DNA of 64,000 nt, taken from the NCBI GenBank assembly GCA_016617855.1, contig JAECUM010003721.1, positions 79,169-143,168 of the forward strand, written 5' to 3'. Shown here one piece after another: positions 11,640 to 22,348 of the stretch (position 1 is the stretch's first letter; every line of letters begins with the position of its first letter). Source of the DNA: Megalonaias nervosa (taxonomy: Eukaryota; Mollusca; Bivalvia; Unionida; Unionidae). The notes under the pieces were generated by a model, which saw only the letters and a program-made list of their open reading frames with translations, was not told the DNA's origin and ran no database searches. Both the position numbers and the translations under genes were made by a program.

Positions 11640-13236
11640 AAATAAAGACAAAATTTAATAAAATTTCCTAACAATAAAGTTCATAAACAAAAGTAATAAT
11701 GCATTATGATTGAAAGATACACTTCTTTCTTTTTGAATTAACTTATTCTACGAATTTCAAATACAAATATGATGATACCAATAACCGATCTGTTAAGCGA
11801 TAGAATTATTTCATCATCAATCAATTCGAGTGAAATATATCGAAAACATTGCCTTGTACAGTTTCATAACCTGATGGTCTCGATTCAGTCCAAATTCCAC
11901 AGCGATTATCCCTTTTGACTTCCTTGTGCCGGTAAGTCTGGGTCTTCTCCACTTTTGACTTCCTTTTGCCGGTAAGTCTGGGTCTTCTTCACTTTTGACT
12001 TTCTTTTCCAAATCCTCAGGTGCCTCGCCTCTTACGCCCCTTTCAACTCTGTGTCCACTTTGGGTTCGCAATACGTAATACGTAGAGCTATCTCACCTTC
12101 CAAAAAAACAAAAATAAGCAACCTAAATCTTCCGTCACATTATACTGGGGGAATAGATCAATACCCCCCCCCTCGTTATGTCAGATAAATTCTATCTTAA
12201 TTCAAACAGGTTCTACAGCTAATTAGTCTAACTGGCCATGACAGACCGTAAACAACCTAGTTTCACAAAATTAATGGTCCGCTAATGGCTATTTCAACAC
12301 ACCACCGAGACATTAGTTCCAGACTAGTCTCAATTACACAAATGAATGAAATTCCTTGCACTAAGGTATTTATAACGACAATCAAGTGGTTATCATACGT
12401 GAACTCATATATAGGTCGGAGAATTCACACGGATTCTTGCATCGCATGAAATTCTAGATACATAATTTCCTATAATAAACGAGACTATACGTTCAAACAA
12501 GTCGTCAATGTTTATATAAAGAAAAATATCATTGTACGGACTCAGGTAAACGAACTCAACACAGGTATACCATACCAAGAAATTAAATCTACGAACTTAA
12601 ATAAATCCATGCAAATACAAGGAAATAAATCAAACAAATCATCATATTAGTATCAATGAATTACATAAGATTGTTGCAAATACCTTGTTTTCTCAAACTC
12701 TCACTTCCAGAACGTGTCTGTCACTTTTTCCAGACAATTGCTTCCCCTGGATGATTTCTACAAGTGAGTTTACTTCTTAACCCACTCGGAGTCTATTTAC
12801 ATTTGTTCTCTTGCCGAAAAAAGCGTAAACTGATTTTCAAATTTGCTATTTGCACATTTAAACTGAAGAGTTTTCATGTGAAACCACGCCCCCTTCACAG
12901 CGTGACCAATCTGGATGAAATACATTTCCCGCCCAAACTTGCTGAAACAATGCAGTTCGCCTGACAAACCTTGATTACCCAACTGATTCCTTTTAACTTT
13001 CAGAAATGACAGTTTTCCATACTGATCAGAAATTGACCCCGTTCCTGTCCAGTTTAAACAAACGTAGTCTTAATCAAAAATCACTAAACTCGTGACAGAG
13101 ACTGTACCAATCCGTGCATTATGGCAATTTAAATGTGTGCAGAACTCCATAAATCTAATTAATTGTACGCGTGTCCAACTAAATGTGTTCTACAGAGATC
13201 GACAGAAAAATTTGCTGCATTACACACTCCCCTCCA
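11640..13236 (-). repeat. LTR-like block, minus strand (uncertain)
   Basis: On the minus strand a purine tract TTGGAGGGGAG (13227-13237) is followed at once by TGTGTAATGC, as a polypurine tract precedes an LTR. About 1.6 kb further on, TTTGTAACGGGGGCTCGTG near 11640 resembles the end of an LTR joined to a tRNA-Pro-type primer binding site. TATA-like sequences sit between (CCTATATATGAG near 12405). No protein-coding frame is convincing, which suits an LTR. If both ends are right, the block has internal sequence on both sides. Confidence 0.35.
11906..12003. repeat. Imperfect 49-bp tandem repeat, two copies
   Basis: The unit TTTTGACTTCCTTNTGCCGG plus TAAGTCTGGGTCTTCTNCAC occurs twice in a row, with a third partial start. 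The copies differ at only a few positions. Confidence 0.85.
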
Positions 13237-14270
13237 ATGATCTCCGAACCATTCTGATCAAATATCACAAGTAGTGGAGGAGGAGGAAACTTGGTCTTTC
13301 AGCATGCCTATCAACAAAGTCTACCACCTTCTTTTCCAATACATGCCCTAAGCCTAAGTGTTTGATCACACACTAAGATTTTTTCTTGTTTGGAAAAATT
13401 GTTGGGGGCAGAACCCAGATCAGATTTGCTGCTACTTCCTACTTCAGAGTTGCTCAAGAATCAGCATAACAAAATAAATGGTGGTCAGTGCACTTTGCCA
13501 TCTCGAGACCCTTAATATCAGCCTTGATCCTAAAGTTCATTCATCTGCTTGGCCAGTTAAACCCACCCCCAGGATGTCAAAGCCTCACAAATGGGCATTG
13601 CAGCAGGTTCCTTTGCTTGCCTCATGATTAAGTAGTTATAGACCAGGTCATAAGTGACCATAGCTTCATATACTGACCTATTTTTGGCATTTCCTTTATT
13701 ATGATTCTCTGGTCTTAAAATAAGTAATAAAAGTGAGTGAGAAGCAACAAGCTTTGTAAAATTCAACAAATAATTTATTTCCGTAGAATTCAAAATGAAA
13801 ATGTAAGAAAAGAGGAACATGGTATCCTCTATTAAATTCCAAATAATTCTAGAATTACAGACACAAATCCTAATGATTAAAGTTCTGAATAAACTTTAGT
13901 GGAAATCCAAATTAAAACCATCACTGAAAGTGTTGATGTGCCTGTGGTGGTCCATATAATGGTAATGTGCCAACAGTCTTTCGTCGGATCACAATAATAC
14001 AATCCAAGAATATATCCTTATTTGAAACTTTGCTATAAATTCTAATCTCTGTTTCCAGGAATGTTATTTTTTGAAGAGCACTTTGCATTTCCAGTGAATA
14101 AATCATGTGAATAAAATTCCAACCCAAATGAATTAATGGACACAACAGTAATACAATTGATTTTGCTAAGATCTTAAAGCATGAATAAAATAATTTTTCC
14201 AGTAATAAGATTATATAATTCTCTAATTGACCTCAGGTCATAATTAACATTTTCTAAAAAATGCAAATGT
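13237..14270. other. Intron sequence between LTR-like block and viral-like remnant
   Basis: Open stretches on the minus strand at 13557-13820 and 13921-14145 match nothing recognised. The second lies just beyond the break in the polymerase fragment and could be either viral or host intron. Confidence 0.45.
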
Positions 14271-15127
14271 TCATCCCACCATGATGGCCCTGGCTAAACA
14301 CATCTGGTCTTGAGGATTGTTAATTTGGATGAGGTTACGCAGGTTGTCCACCAATAACACTTTTCTGCATTGTCTGGTTCCTTTGGGAAGAGAAACATGG
14401 GCCATGTACAGTGTTGCTTTTCCATTGGTATTGTGAAACTTGTCGTTGGACTGCTGCACGTGTTGAATCTTGTCGATGAAAGTGTCAGTTCTGATGGCCT
14501 GCTAAACTCAATCCGAACGGGAGACTTAAGACTGTTGTGATAAATGGAAAGTGTCAAGCGATCATCTTCTTTGGCTCGACATTGTAGTTTCAGCGTGGTT
14601 AACAAAGAATCCCACAAATGGTGATGAACCCCTCTGCTTTCTCCAGCGGTACGTTGGACTTGAAATCTTTAAACTTCACCATGTACGTGTAGGCCGTGGT
14701 TCAAAATTTGTTAGAGGAGCATTTATCTGACTCTTGAATGTGGTAGTACTTTTCAGTGGTTACTGGTGGTGGACTTCGGTTTGGTGTAGACTCTCAGGGT
14801 CTGGATTCTGGTTCACTCATGTCATCTTCAAAATCACTGGCATGAATTTGAGCCAAGACTTCAGCTACTGTGCAAGGCGATAGGTCATGTTTCTGCCTCT
14901 TACTTTCCTCTCCTTTCTTCATGCAATGATGCGATCGTTTTATCTTGATTGCAAAAAGTCAAATGACTACATTTTAAACACCATGGTCCTCTATATATCA
15001 ATGTAAGGCCAGTGTCTTCCCTATATAAAGGGCCAATATCTTTCCTCAAAGTATTCATTTCACTCTTAATCATACCAGAAAGATGGAAGAGCCAACACAG
15101 GTCGAACTTCTGATCAGAGCTTTGCAA
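14271..15127 (-). pseudogene. N-terminal part of a protein-primed DNA polymerase B (Polinton/adintovirus type)
   Basis: Read on the minus strand across frameshifts, the segment runs from a cysteine-containing start (GPWCLKCSHLTFC) through an acidic stretch to a YMVKFKDFKSNVP block. Then come DSLLTTLKLQCRAKEDDRL, a KSPVRIEFSRPSELT block, and finally LVDNLRNLIQINNPQDQMCL followed by ARAIMVG. The last block, I-x-N-x-D-x-CLARAI-V, is the hallmark of the region ahead of the exonuclease domain in PolB of Polintons and adintoviruses. The gene stops at 14271 and lacks all exonuclease and polymerase motifs. At least two frameshifts and several stops show it is a relic, probably an endogenous viral element or Polinton fragment. 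Recognition is from memory of the family. Confidence 0.68.
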
Positions 15128-15181
15128 GGTGTCATACGAAGGTTTTCTTCGTGGGTGGCCCTGAGAGGGAGAGGTGGGTGA
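15022..15181 (+). promoter_or_regulatory. TATA-type promoter followed by a 32-codon open frame (uncertain)
   Basis: TATATAAAG at 15022-15030 is followed 53 bases later by AAAGATGG, an acceptable start context, opening a 32-codon frame (15083-15181: MEEPTQVELLIRALQGVIRR and 12 more residues). It lies opposite the minus-strand genes of the viral-like remnant. A short leader exon is possible: the reading frame is closed but a splice donor could lie inside it. The peptide is not recognised. Confidence 0.35.
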
Positions 15182-15816
15182 CCCTGAAAAGGACCGTTGG
15201 CTGTTTTTTTTTGTTTTGTTTTTTTTTTTTAGAAAACAAACTCAGGAACGGGAAGTAATGAGCTTTAACTGCCTTATCCCTTTGCCACAGCCAGGGCCTA
15301 CTTCTGGACCTGCTACTGTCTATGATTTGGTAGAAATCTACTGTTGGTATCTCAGGCATAGTAGGTGCGTGGATGGGGTTGGAATGTTTGGCTCGGGAAG
15401 GTCTCTTTCTCTTGGGTCGTATTAAAGAAGTCTGATACATTTGTTTCAGACTCCTTAACTCCGCCAAAATGTCTAAGGGTACTGTCACCGTTTGACTTTC
15501 ACTGTCCTCCTTCTCTCCTAGACCTTGTTTCTTCTTTGCTTCTTCTTCCTGTCGTTTCCTTCTTGCCTCTTCTTCTTCTCGCTGTTGCTGCTGAATGAGA
15601 AAGGCCTTCTGCTTCTTTCTGCTGTTGCAAAAATTTCTCCAATTCTTCTTTCTGCCTCTGTCTAAAATCCTCGACATGTGGTAAGGAAGGAGAAGAGAGA
15701 AAATCCACTAAATCCCAATTAAAATCGGTCTCTTTTGCAAGTAGGACTGTGTTTGCTTTGGTAGCCGCTGCTATGCCATCACTTATCGTCTCCATGGCCA
15801 GTGCACCCCAGTTCAC
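15132..15816 (-). pseudogene. Coiled-coil, basic protein gene of the viral-like remnant, one frameshift
   Basis: Two overlapping minus-strand frames appear to be one gene broken by a frameshift near 15620. The first (from an ATG at 15816 or 15795) has an alanine-rich helical start followed by a Glu/Gln/Lys-rich segment. The second continues as a long EEEEARRKRQEEE-type coiled coil, then a VPLDILAELRSLKQMY segment, then a PKRKRPSR basic run that looks like a nuclear localisation signal. No enzymatic motif is visible. Its position, upstream of and co-directional with the PolB fragment and just downstream of a TATA box, suggests a viral structural or accessory protein, but it is not recognised. 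Confidence 0.55.
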
Positions 15817-15859
15817 TGTCTTCTTAGTTGTTGCATTAATTCACTGCACACAAACGCTA

Positions 15860-16000
15860 GCACACCTATATAGGGAATGTGACGTCACAGGCAGCTCTCT
15901 TCAGATTGGAGGACAGACTCCACACTGTGAATTATGTAACGCGTGTTAGGATTGGTGAAAGAACTCAATCCGTTTCGATCTGCTCTTCCACTATAAATAA
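15860..16000. promoter_or_regulatory. Divergent (bidirectional) TATA promoter region with a palindromic CRE
   Basis: On the minus strand, CCTATATAGG (15865-15874) with TATATA at 15867-15872 lies about 50 bases before the ATG at 15816. On the plus strand, CTATAAATAA (15991-16000) lies about 122 bases before an ATG at 16122. The perfect palindrome TGACGTCA (CREB/ATF-type site) at 15880-15887 lies between them. The two TATA boxes face outward, about 120 bp apart. This compact arrangement is typical of small DNA virus control regions and differs from the surrounding host intron. Confidence 0.6.
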
Positions 16001-16121
16001 CCGCGGTTCACATCATTTCCTTCACCTGTTCTCGTCACAAGCTGTGGACTAATGTAGAATCGTCTACCCTCCTATTGTTGATGCTGTTCCACCCGGACTA
16101 TCCCGTGTGTGTCAGATCATC

Positions 16122-16289
16122 ATGGGCAATTACCCAGATGACTGATACAGCCCTTTGGAAATGAAGAATCTATGTGGAGAGACAAGGCTGTCTGAAGAGA
16201 GTCTTAATCTATGGCCCAGAGGTCAGATGAAGTTTGAGGAGGAGAAGAAGATCTGTGCAATGCCTACTATGTTAACTGAATGGTATTAA
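16122..16289 (+). pseudogene. Plus-strand open frame of the viral-like remnant, early stop
   Basis: A 55-codon frame begins MGNYPDD, is cut by a TGA at codon 8, and continues open through SPLEMKNLCGETRLSEESLN to MPTMLTEWY and a TAA at 16287-16289. The start lies downstream of the plus-strand TATA box at 15991. The starting Met-Gly could be a myristoylation signal. The protein is not recognised. An alternative is that the true coding exon begins at the methionine after the stop. Confidence 0.4.
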
Positions 16290-17195
16290 CAAAAAAAACA
16301 ACAAAGGCTGTTATTCAGGACCACTCCATTGCCTCAAAAGATTTACTCTCCCTTGCCTAAATAATTTTTTAGTCAGTTTTTGGTTTGATAGATTTATGTT
16401 CATAAATCTATGTTTGTGTATTTGTTTGTTTGTCTCTATGTCTCTATATATGTTTCTATGTCTGTGTCTCTATTGTATTTGTCCCAACCTAGAGTAGTGC
16501 ATATTTAAAGTCAACCCCTTGCCAACATGGTTCCACCCGATTGAGGTCAGCCACTTGCAACATTGTTGCCAGTGTCCAGGCCCCTTACATTACTCCTCTC
16601 CCATTCCTATAAACCCTAGACAGTCCCAATCCATTGTCGCTATACATTTCCTATGTTAACTTCCCATTGACCCTAGACATGTTAAAGTCCCATAGACCCC
16701 ATAGTGCAAATGACTAAATTTAACACTAAAACCCCCACAGACCCTATATCATCCCCATTAACTACTCATAGTTTCAAAATTTGCTATCATTTTCGATAGT
16801 AAAAGAAATTTCCAGACACAGGTATTTTTTAAAGCTGACAAAAAATAAAACATTCGGGTTGGAACATAAAGTATGTTGTGTTTTATTTGCACTCTAAAAC
16901 AGGAGTTTGAATGACAACCATCAGACCATGAAACCACTTTGGTTACTTGTGTTATTTCATGGAATAAATGAAAGTGTTCTCAGTAGCGTAGCCAGAATGC
17001 TCCACAGCTTATGATTACATTAACCTGGATTAACTTTATCTTTGTCCTTTTTGAGTAATTCAGACTTGGTTGACATTTGTTTCTGATAATGCAGTCAGTA
17101 TCTTCAAAGTACAAGTTATGCAGGTTCTTGTCATCGCACTTTGATTGATGTAATCAGTTGGATCTTTCTACCGAGAGTATCGTTACAGATAATGG
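16290..17195. other. Intron sequence with a C-rich, loosely repetitive stretch
   Basis: Between about 16600 and 16770 a motif like CCCATAGACCC / CCATTGACCC / ACAGACCC recurs five to six times at uneven spacing, ending the base bias seen in the viral-like module. 16386-16480 is a TTTGTTTGTCTCTATGTC-rich stretch. No coding frame is recognised. Confidence 0.5.
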
Positions 17196-17350
17196 TACAG
17201 TGCGACCCCACTATAACATGATAGTTAGGATCCATAGAACCCGACCGTGTTATAGGCCAAACCGTGTTATAACCAACCAGGTCAGTTAGCTGAAGAAAAT
17301 GATGCATTTACCTAAAATATGGCAGGCTGGGGGTGGGTGGGTAATAAAAG
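17196..17350. mobile_element. End fragment of the same TA/CAGTG DNA transposon family
   Basis: Starts TACAGTGCGACCCCACTATA and follows, base for base with few changes, the reverse complement of 10667-10813, including ACCAGGTCAGTTAGCTGAAG and the G-rich GGGGGTGGGTGGG run. The opposite end of this copy was not found, so it is truncated. Confidence 0.85.
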
Positions 17351-18339
17351 TGGCAGCAAAAATACTTGCTTTTGATTAAATGAAGACAAACTAGTCTGAA
17401 AAAAAAAACACTTGTATATTGATAACTTACATTTGTGTAGTACAATCCATAATCCGTTAATTACTGTACTTGTATATAATAAATCCATAAATTTGAGTAT
17501 GAAACAATATTAATATCAGAATGGGTTTTTGCAATTTGCATAGGTTCAATTATTAAAATTGTGGGTCATATTCATAGACAATTATGCTGAAGCTTTGATA
17601 AGGTGATTAAAAATTCTATCAAGCAGTACTACTTGGACTGGTACTTATTATTGTCTCCTTTAGGCATATATAGGCTTTCCAGTTTAATGTAAAACATTTT
17701 TTTTTAGAATAACAAAAAATATCTTTGCTGAGAAGCTGACCTTTGTAATTTTTGGCACTATTGTGCACTATGGATTAAGTTACCCTTCTCTACTTCCCAG
17801 CCCCATTTAATCAGCCAAGGGGAGTGGGGGGGGCTGTATATGGCCTTCAGGCAGTTAAGTTGTACCAAGCTTAGTCGGCGACACTACTGTTGATTGTCCG
17901 ACAAAGAAACAACCGGTAAATTAAACATAGTGACCTTTGAGTTTTATTTTGTTAAGGTGTGTATTTGACAGTTTAATTGATAAACAAACAAATCAAAGAC
18001 AATTTAGTATAATGATATTTGGAATATTCTGTGACCCATTTCTGGTTGCTGAGTGTATGTGCAAGTCAAAACCTTGGAACTGGCAGTCATGCCCAGGGAA
18101 TTAAAGAATCTTGATATGTAGTGTAAACCACTGTTTTTTTATTTTTATTGTTTGTGTGCGTTTAGTATTTTGGTGTTACATATTCAGTACAGTGATGTCC
18201 AGTGTCCATATACATGTTGTTCTGTGGTATGTGTGCTGAGTGAGTAGTATGTGAGTTGCTTGAAATGCACGTGCCTAACCGCTGATTACATTAACAAGTT
18301 CCCTGTTTCATTGTTTACTCAAATGATGCTTCAACATTT
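17351..18339. other. Intron sequence, no recognised feature
   Basis: AT-rich, stops in all frames, with short A and T runs and a G-rich patch near 17825. Nothing is recognised. Confidence 0.6.
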
Positions 18340-18505
18340 CTGGGTACAATAAGTTACTCAATAGGAATATGAGCCCTACTACCTCACAAATCCAGCCCTC
18401 CCAAAGATGAAAATGTATCTCTATGTCTGTAAAATATAAACATAGGCAATAACTCTTGCCATTACCTCCCCTTGCTGGTCTATAAGTGTTGCTAGTTTAA
18501 AGCTT
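18340..18505. repeat. Left inverted terminal repeat of DIRS element 2
   Basis: Matches the reverse complement of 24070-24235 over about 160 bp with scattered differences. Related ends lie at 765-835 and 50150-50345. Confidence 0.88.
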
Positions 18506-19149
18506 CTGCTGTGAACTGGACATACATAGTTTACTTCACCTCCCAAAAACCAGTTGGATTTTGTGTTATATTCATCTTTCCATTGAGGACTACATTATTT
18601 TCATACTTGTTACATCTTATTCTACAGGTGGTATACCTTATTTTTTTAATTTTAACCATATTTATGTTAAGTTTTTTCGCCTACATGGTCTCCACATTTC
18701 TGACAATATGGTTCTCATGGCTGCATTGTAATAGAGTGTTTGTGCACAATGTTTATTTAACACCCCTATGTGGGTGTCTCTTATATTGTTAATGTTGTTA
18801 ACTATTATTATTATTTTTCTTTTTCTATTCCATTGTCGTATCAGAACATTACAATGACAACAACATGTATGAAATCACCCCACAAAAAATAAAATAGCAA
18901 GGTCAGCAAGGATTCATATGATCCACGCATTGCCATTAACAAGTGTACATCGAACGCTATAGGCATCACATGCATTAATTAGTCAGATACTACATGATCA
19001 ATAGTACTAAGGAAAAGGTCAAAGAACAAACAGTGATGGTACTGATGTATTGAACCTCCCCTAGCATAATGCATGTCTCACATGTTTATGTCATTAACTA
19101 TTAGTATTCTTTTTATTTTTCTTTCTTTATTCCTTTGTCATTTCAGAAC

Positions 19150-20620
19150 ATAACAATGACAATGAAGTACACATTTGGTACAACAGAAGATGATAGAGTT
19201 GATTAGTTCTGGTCAACTTTTTCCTGTCCCTCTGGCATCTTTTGTTCTAGTAGAGAGTTTCTACAGTATGGGGGAGGAATTTCCACCCAGTTTAAGGCAG
19301 CTCAGTGGGCGTAAGTCCCCCTGCATGTCCAAGTATTGCCTTATGGCCTGTAAGTAAGGGCACATGGGATTTATCAAGGAATTGAAGAGTGGTATCGTCT
19401 AGCTGCACCTTATTTTGATGCCATACCGGTAACCGACCATATCATCCAGCCATCCGGCCTGTGATCCATACTGTTTAGTTGACCATATGGCTTCACATGG
19501 TATACCATACCATGCCTTATCAAGCAGAGTGATGGAATTTTGGATTTGCTGGGGAGAATCATCCATTCATTTATCATTACCACTTCACTGGTAATGCTGC
19601 CATCTACACTACTAGCCATAAGACCGACTCCGGTATCAAGCGATTTAGTTTTGACAAGCTGTCCTTACTGATCTGACAGCTACATCCAGCAGATAAGACT
19701 AGCCATTTACTCATGGTTTATCCTCTGGAGTAGTACCATGACAGCCTTGGACAAGTTAGACATGCCTCTTCTGTACTGCCTGGTATGCATTATATTGATG
19801 TAGATTTTGATACCAGGATGACCCACACTGAGTGTGGGATAAACCTGATGATAGATCACTCAGGTCCTCATTGAGAGGACTGAGTCTAGTTTTAAAGCTG
19901 CTATAGAGAAAATGTATCGGACATTGTCAAACTCGAAATGTTCACCACCCCATCTTCTACACCGGCATAAGGAGTCAAGGCCTCGGTTGATATTGACAGT
20001 GAGAAAGTCAGCCCTTTCATTCATCTTCTACTGCAGTCAGCAAAAATCAAGGAAGTTATTTCAAGTCTTTCTGCCAAGATCAGTGATTCAGGCAACTCCA
20101 AAACCTTTTTTCTGAGATTCACATACCACTGTCCTTTATATCTTGCTGATATAGAACTTGTTCTGATTCCTTTTCTACAGAACTCCTGACATTAAACAAA
20201 AACAACACTGCAGTCAGTATGACTTTGTCTACTTTTTATAAGAGCGATAAAGGAGTTATACATGCCACTTTTAAAAGCTCATTCTCAACATTATGGCCAT
20301 GTCATCGTTGTTGGATTTGGCAATGCTGGCTTTTTTTCTGACAATGACCATGCCTGGGAGTCTACAGAATATCCAAGGTGATTATCTGAGTGACCCACCA
20401 TGCAATGGCAAATGCATTGACAACTTCAACTAACTTGGATCTTGTGTGATGGGACACTTGCTTATGCTTTACCTTGCTCAAGCCTCATCATGCACTGTGA
20501 ACCCCACTCTTTGGATCACCTCTACTGCTTGGTGGCAAGATAGAGGAAGTACGGAGAAAGGCATCCCAAGAACTGCCCCTCCATCTCTCTACACAACAAT
20601 CATATTATAAATCATCTCCC
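19150..20620 (+). pseudogene. DIRS element 2: gag-like region, broken
   Basis: An open stretch at 19175-19357 contains SGQLFPVPLASFV and SLRQLSGRKSPCMSKYCLM. It parallels element 3 at about 51200-51380, which has the same GTAAGTCCCCCTGCATGYC stretch and spacing. Shorter pieces to 20620 continue the same protein in other frames. No enzyme motif is present. Confidence 0.62.
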
Positions 20621-20939
20621 AGTCTCCATCAAAGATAGATGACAGAAGATGTAACAGCAACAATCCCAACCATATCAATGGAGACAATCTGCTGAAAAGT
20701 ATCAGAGCCGGTCATCTCATGGGGTAGGAAATTCAAGTTTTTCTGCCCCGAAGCCTCCACCATCTTGCCATTGTCCCATGTGCATGACCATCTGCAGACA
20801 CCTACCTGGTAGGTGCCAGACACTTGAATTTTATACAGCATTGGATTGATCTCTTCCTGCAAGATGAGTGAGCAATCCAAATTGAATCAGAAGGACTCCG
20901 GATCTCAATTTGCCATTCACTTCCCATATCCTCCTATCT

Positions 20940-21530
20940 ATTTCTGATGGAAGTACTGTTGGACTTCTGGGGATTTTGTGTTATATTTCACTTTTACAAC
21001 AAGAGATCAGGGGGTGTGTCAAGAAGTGGGCAGTGGAGATTGTTCAGAATCCACAATCTCAGGGGTTTTAATCCAAGCTTTTTCTGGGCAGGAAGACCAG
21101 TGGCACACTCAGCCCAATTATTGATCTCAGTCATTTAATCAATTTATCCTTCCACCAAAATTCAAGATGGAGACAGCCAGAGCAGTCCACCTGTCCATCC
21201 ATCTGTATGAAGAATTTGCAATCAGTTTTGATCTGACAGATGCATATTTCCACATTCCCATCTATCCATCATCACACAAATTCCTATGGTTTGTATGCTG
21301 AGGGGCTTGTTATTAGTTTTTCATCGTCCCTTTTGTCTTAAACACAAGTCCTTGGGCCTTTACAAAACTACTCAACTCCAACTCCCTGTTTTGTATTGAC
21401 AGCATCAACCTCCATAGTGGCATATTTGGATAACATTCTCCAAAAACATATGTTAAGTTCTATTCTAGTTGAAGAAAAGAACCAACAGTCAACCTTCTCC
21501 AGCTTAACTTTAGAGAATTTGACTCCACAA
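20940..21530 (+). pseudogene. DIRS element 2: reverse transcriptase, truncated by an insertion
   Basis: Across frame changes the region shows a PIIDLSHL block, a PPKFKMETARAVHLSIHLY block, FDLTDAYFHIPIYPSSHKF, and then AYLDNILQKHM near 21420. The last is the catalytic box, with the second Asp of YxDD replaced by Asn. The DIRS-type block order is clear. The sequence stops at the pogo-like insertion near 21540 and only a short match resumes after 23625. Confidence 0.82.
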
Positions 21531-21805
21531 TGACATACCGTATTTAATGTACATGTTAGGACACTGTATCTGTTGGGACACCATAAATTAATTTTTAAAG
21601 TAATTTTTTTGTGCACTGTATGTTCTGGGACACATCTTTTTTTTTTTTGAGTCGTAAGTTGTGGGACACCTTTAAATCATTTGAAAATTACATGTTGGAA
21701 AATGCACTTCAACTGCAATTTTATTTTTAAAAATATAAAACTGTGAATTGAGATAACACTTGTCTGCTGGTAAATAGTATACACAGCAATAACTTGCTTT
21801 AACCC

Positions 21806-21905
21806 ATTTTATCCTGAATACGACTACGGGCATAATACCTCATTCTATCCTGAATACGCCTGTGGTCGTAGTATCCCATTTTATCCTGAATATGACTACG
21901 GTCGT
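21806..21905. repeat. Sub-terminal 42-bp tandem repeat in the piggyBac-type element
   Basis: Three copies of a unit like CATTTTATCCTGAATACGAC plus TACGGTCGTAGTATCC follow each other directly. Each restates the terminal CATTTTATCCTG, so the element end has been multiplied inward. Sub-terminal repeats of this kind often bind transposase. Confidence 0.85.
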
Positions 21906-22072
21906 ACTCTACTACGTATGTGTATAGCGTCTCTAGAAACACGTGTTGTACATCACACATATATGTGTACTTCTTCACCAACACAGGAAGTGGTTAAAGC
22001 ACGCATGCGCAGTGAAATTAAAAAAATTTGTGGTTGGAAAAGAAATTGTTGGCTTGAAAATCGATCGATAAA

Positions 22073-22348
22073 ATGATGGACGATAACTCAGATGTAAACA
22101 TGGATGTTGATAGCAAGGGTAGCGACATTGAAGTTGACAATTTGGATGATTCTGATGATAATATTGACTTAAATGACGGGTTAGAATTAAATCAAGTTGA
22201 TGAAAGAGATGATGCATGGCTTCATACACTTTTCGACAGTGATTCGGAGGATGAAGCTGACTTTGAAGGCTTTCAAGAGGAATGGGTCCGGGATGATTTT
22301 TCACCTCGGTTGCAGCCACGATTTATTATTTTGTTATTACTGACATAG
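22073..22348 (+). pseudogene. Truncated piggyBac-type transposase, acidic N-terminus only
   Basis: A 91-residue open frame starts MMDDNSD and is strongly acidic, ending with DSDSEDEADFEGFQEEW. piggyBac transposases begin with exactly this kind of Asp/Glu/Ser-rich region, often including an FEGF motif, ahead of the DDE domain. The frame then closes and no DDBD or DDE region is present. It lies within perfect piggyBac ends, so the identity is well supported. It may be the product of an internal deletion. Confidence 0.75.

Noticed and set aside
21975..22319. 114-codon minus-strand open stretch
   Set aside because: It is antisense to the acidic piggyBac-type N-terminus, whose base composition keeps the opposite strand open.
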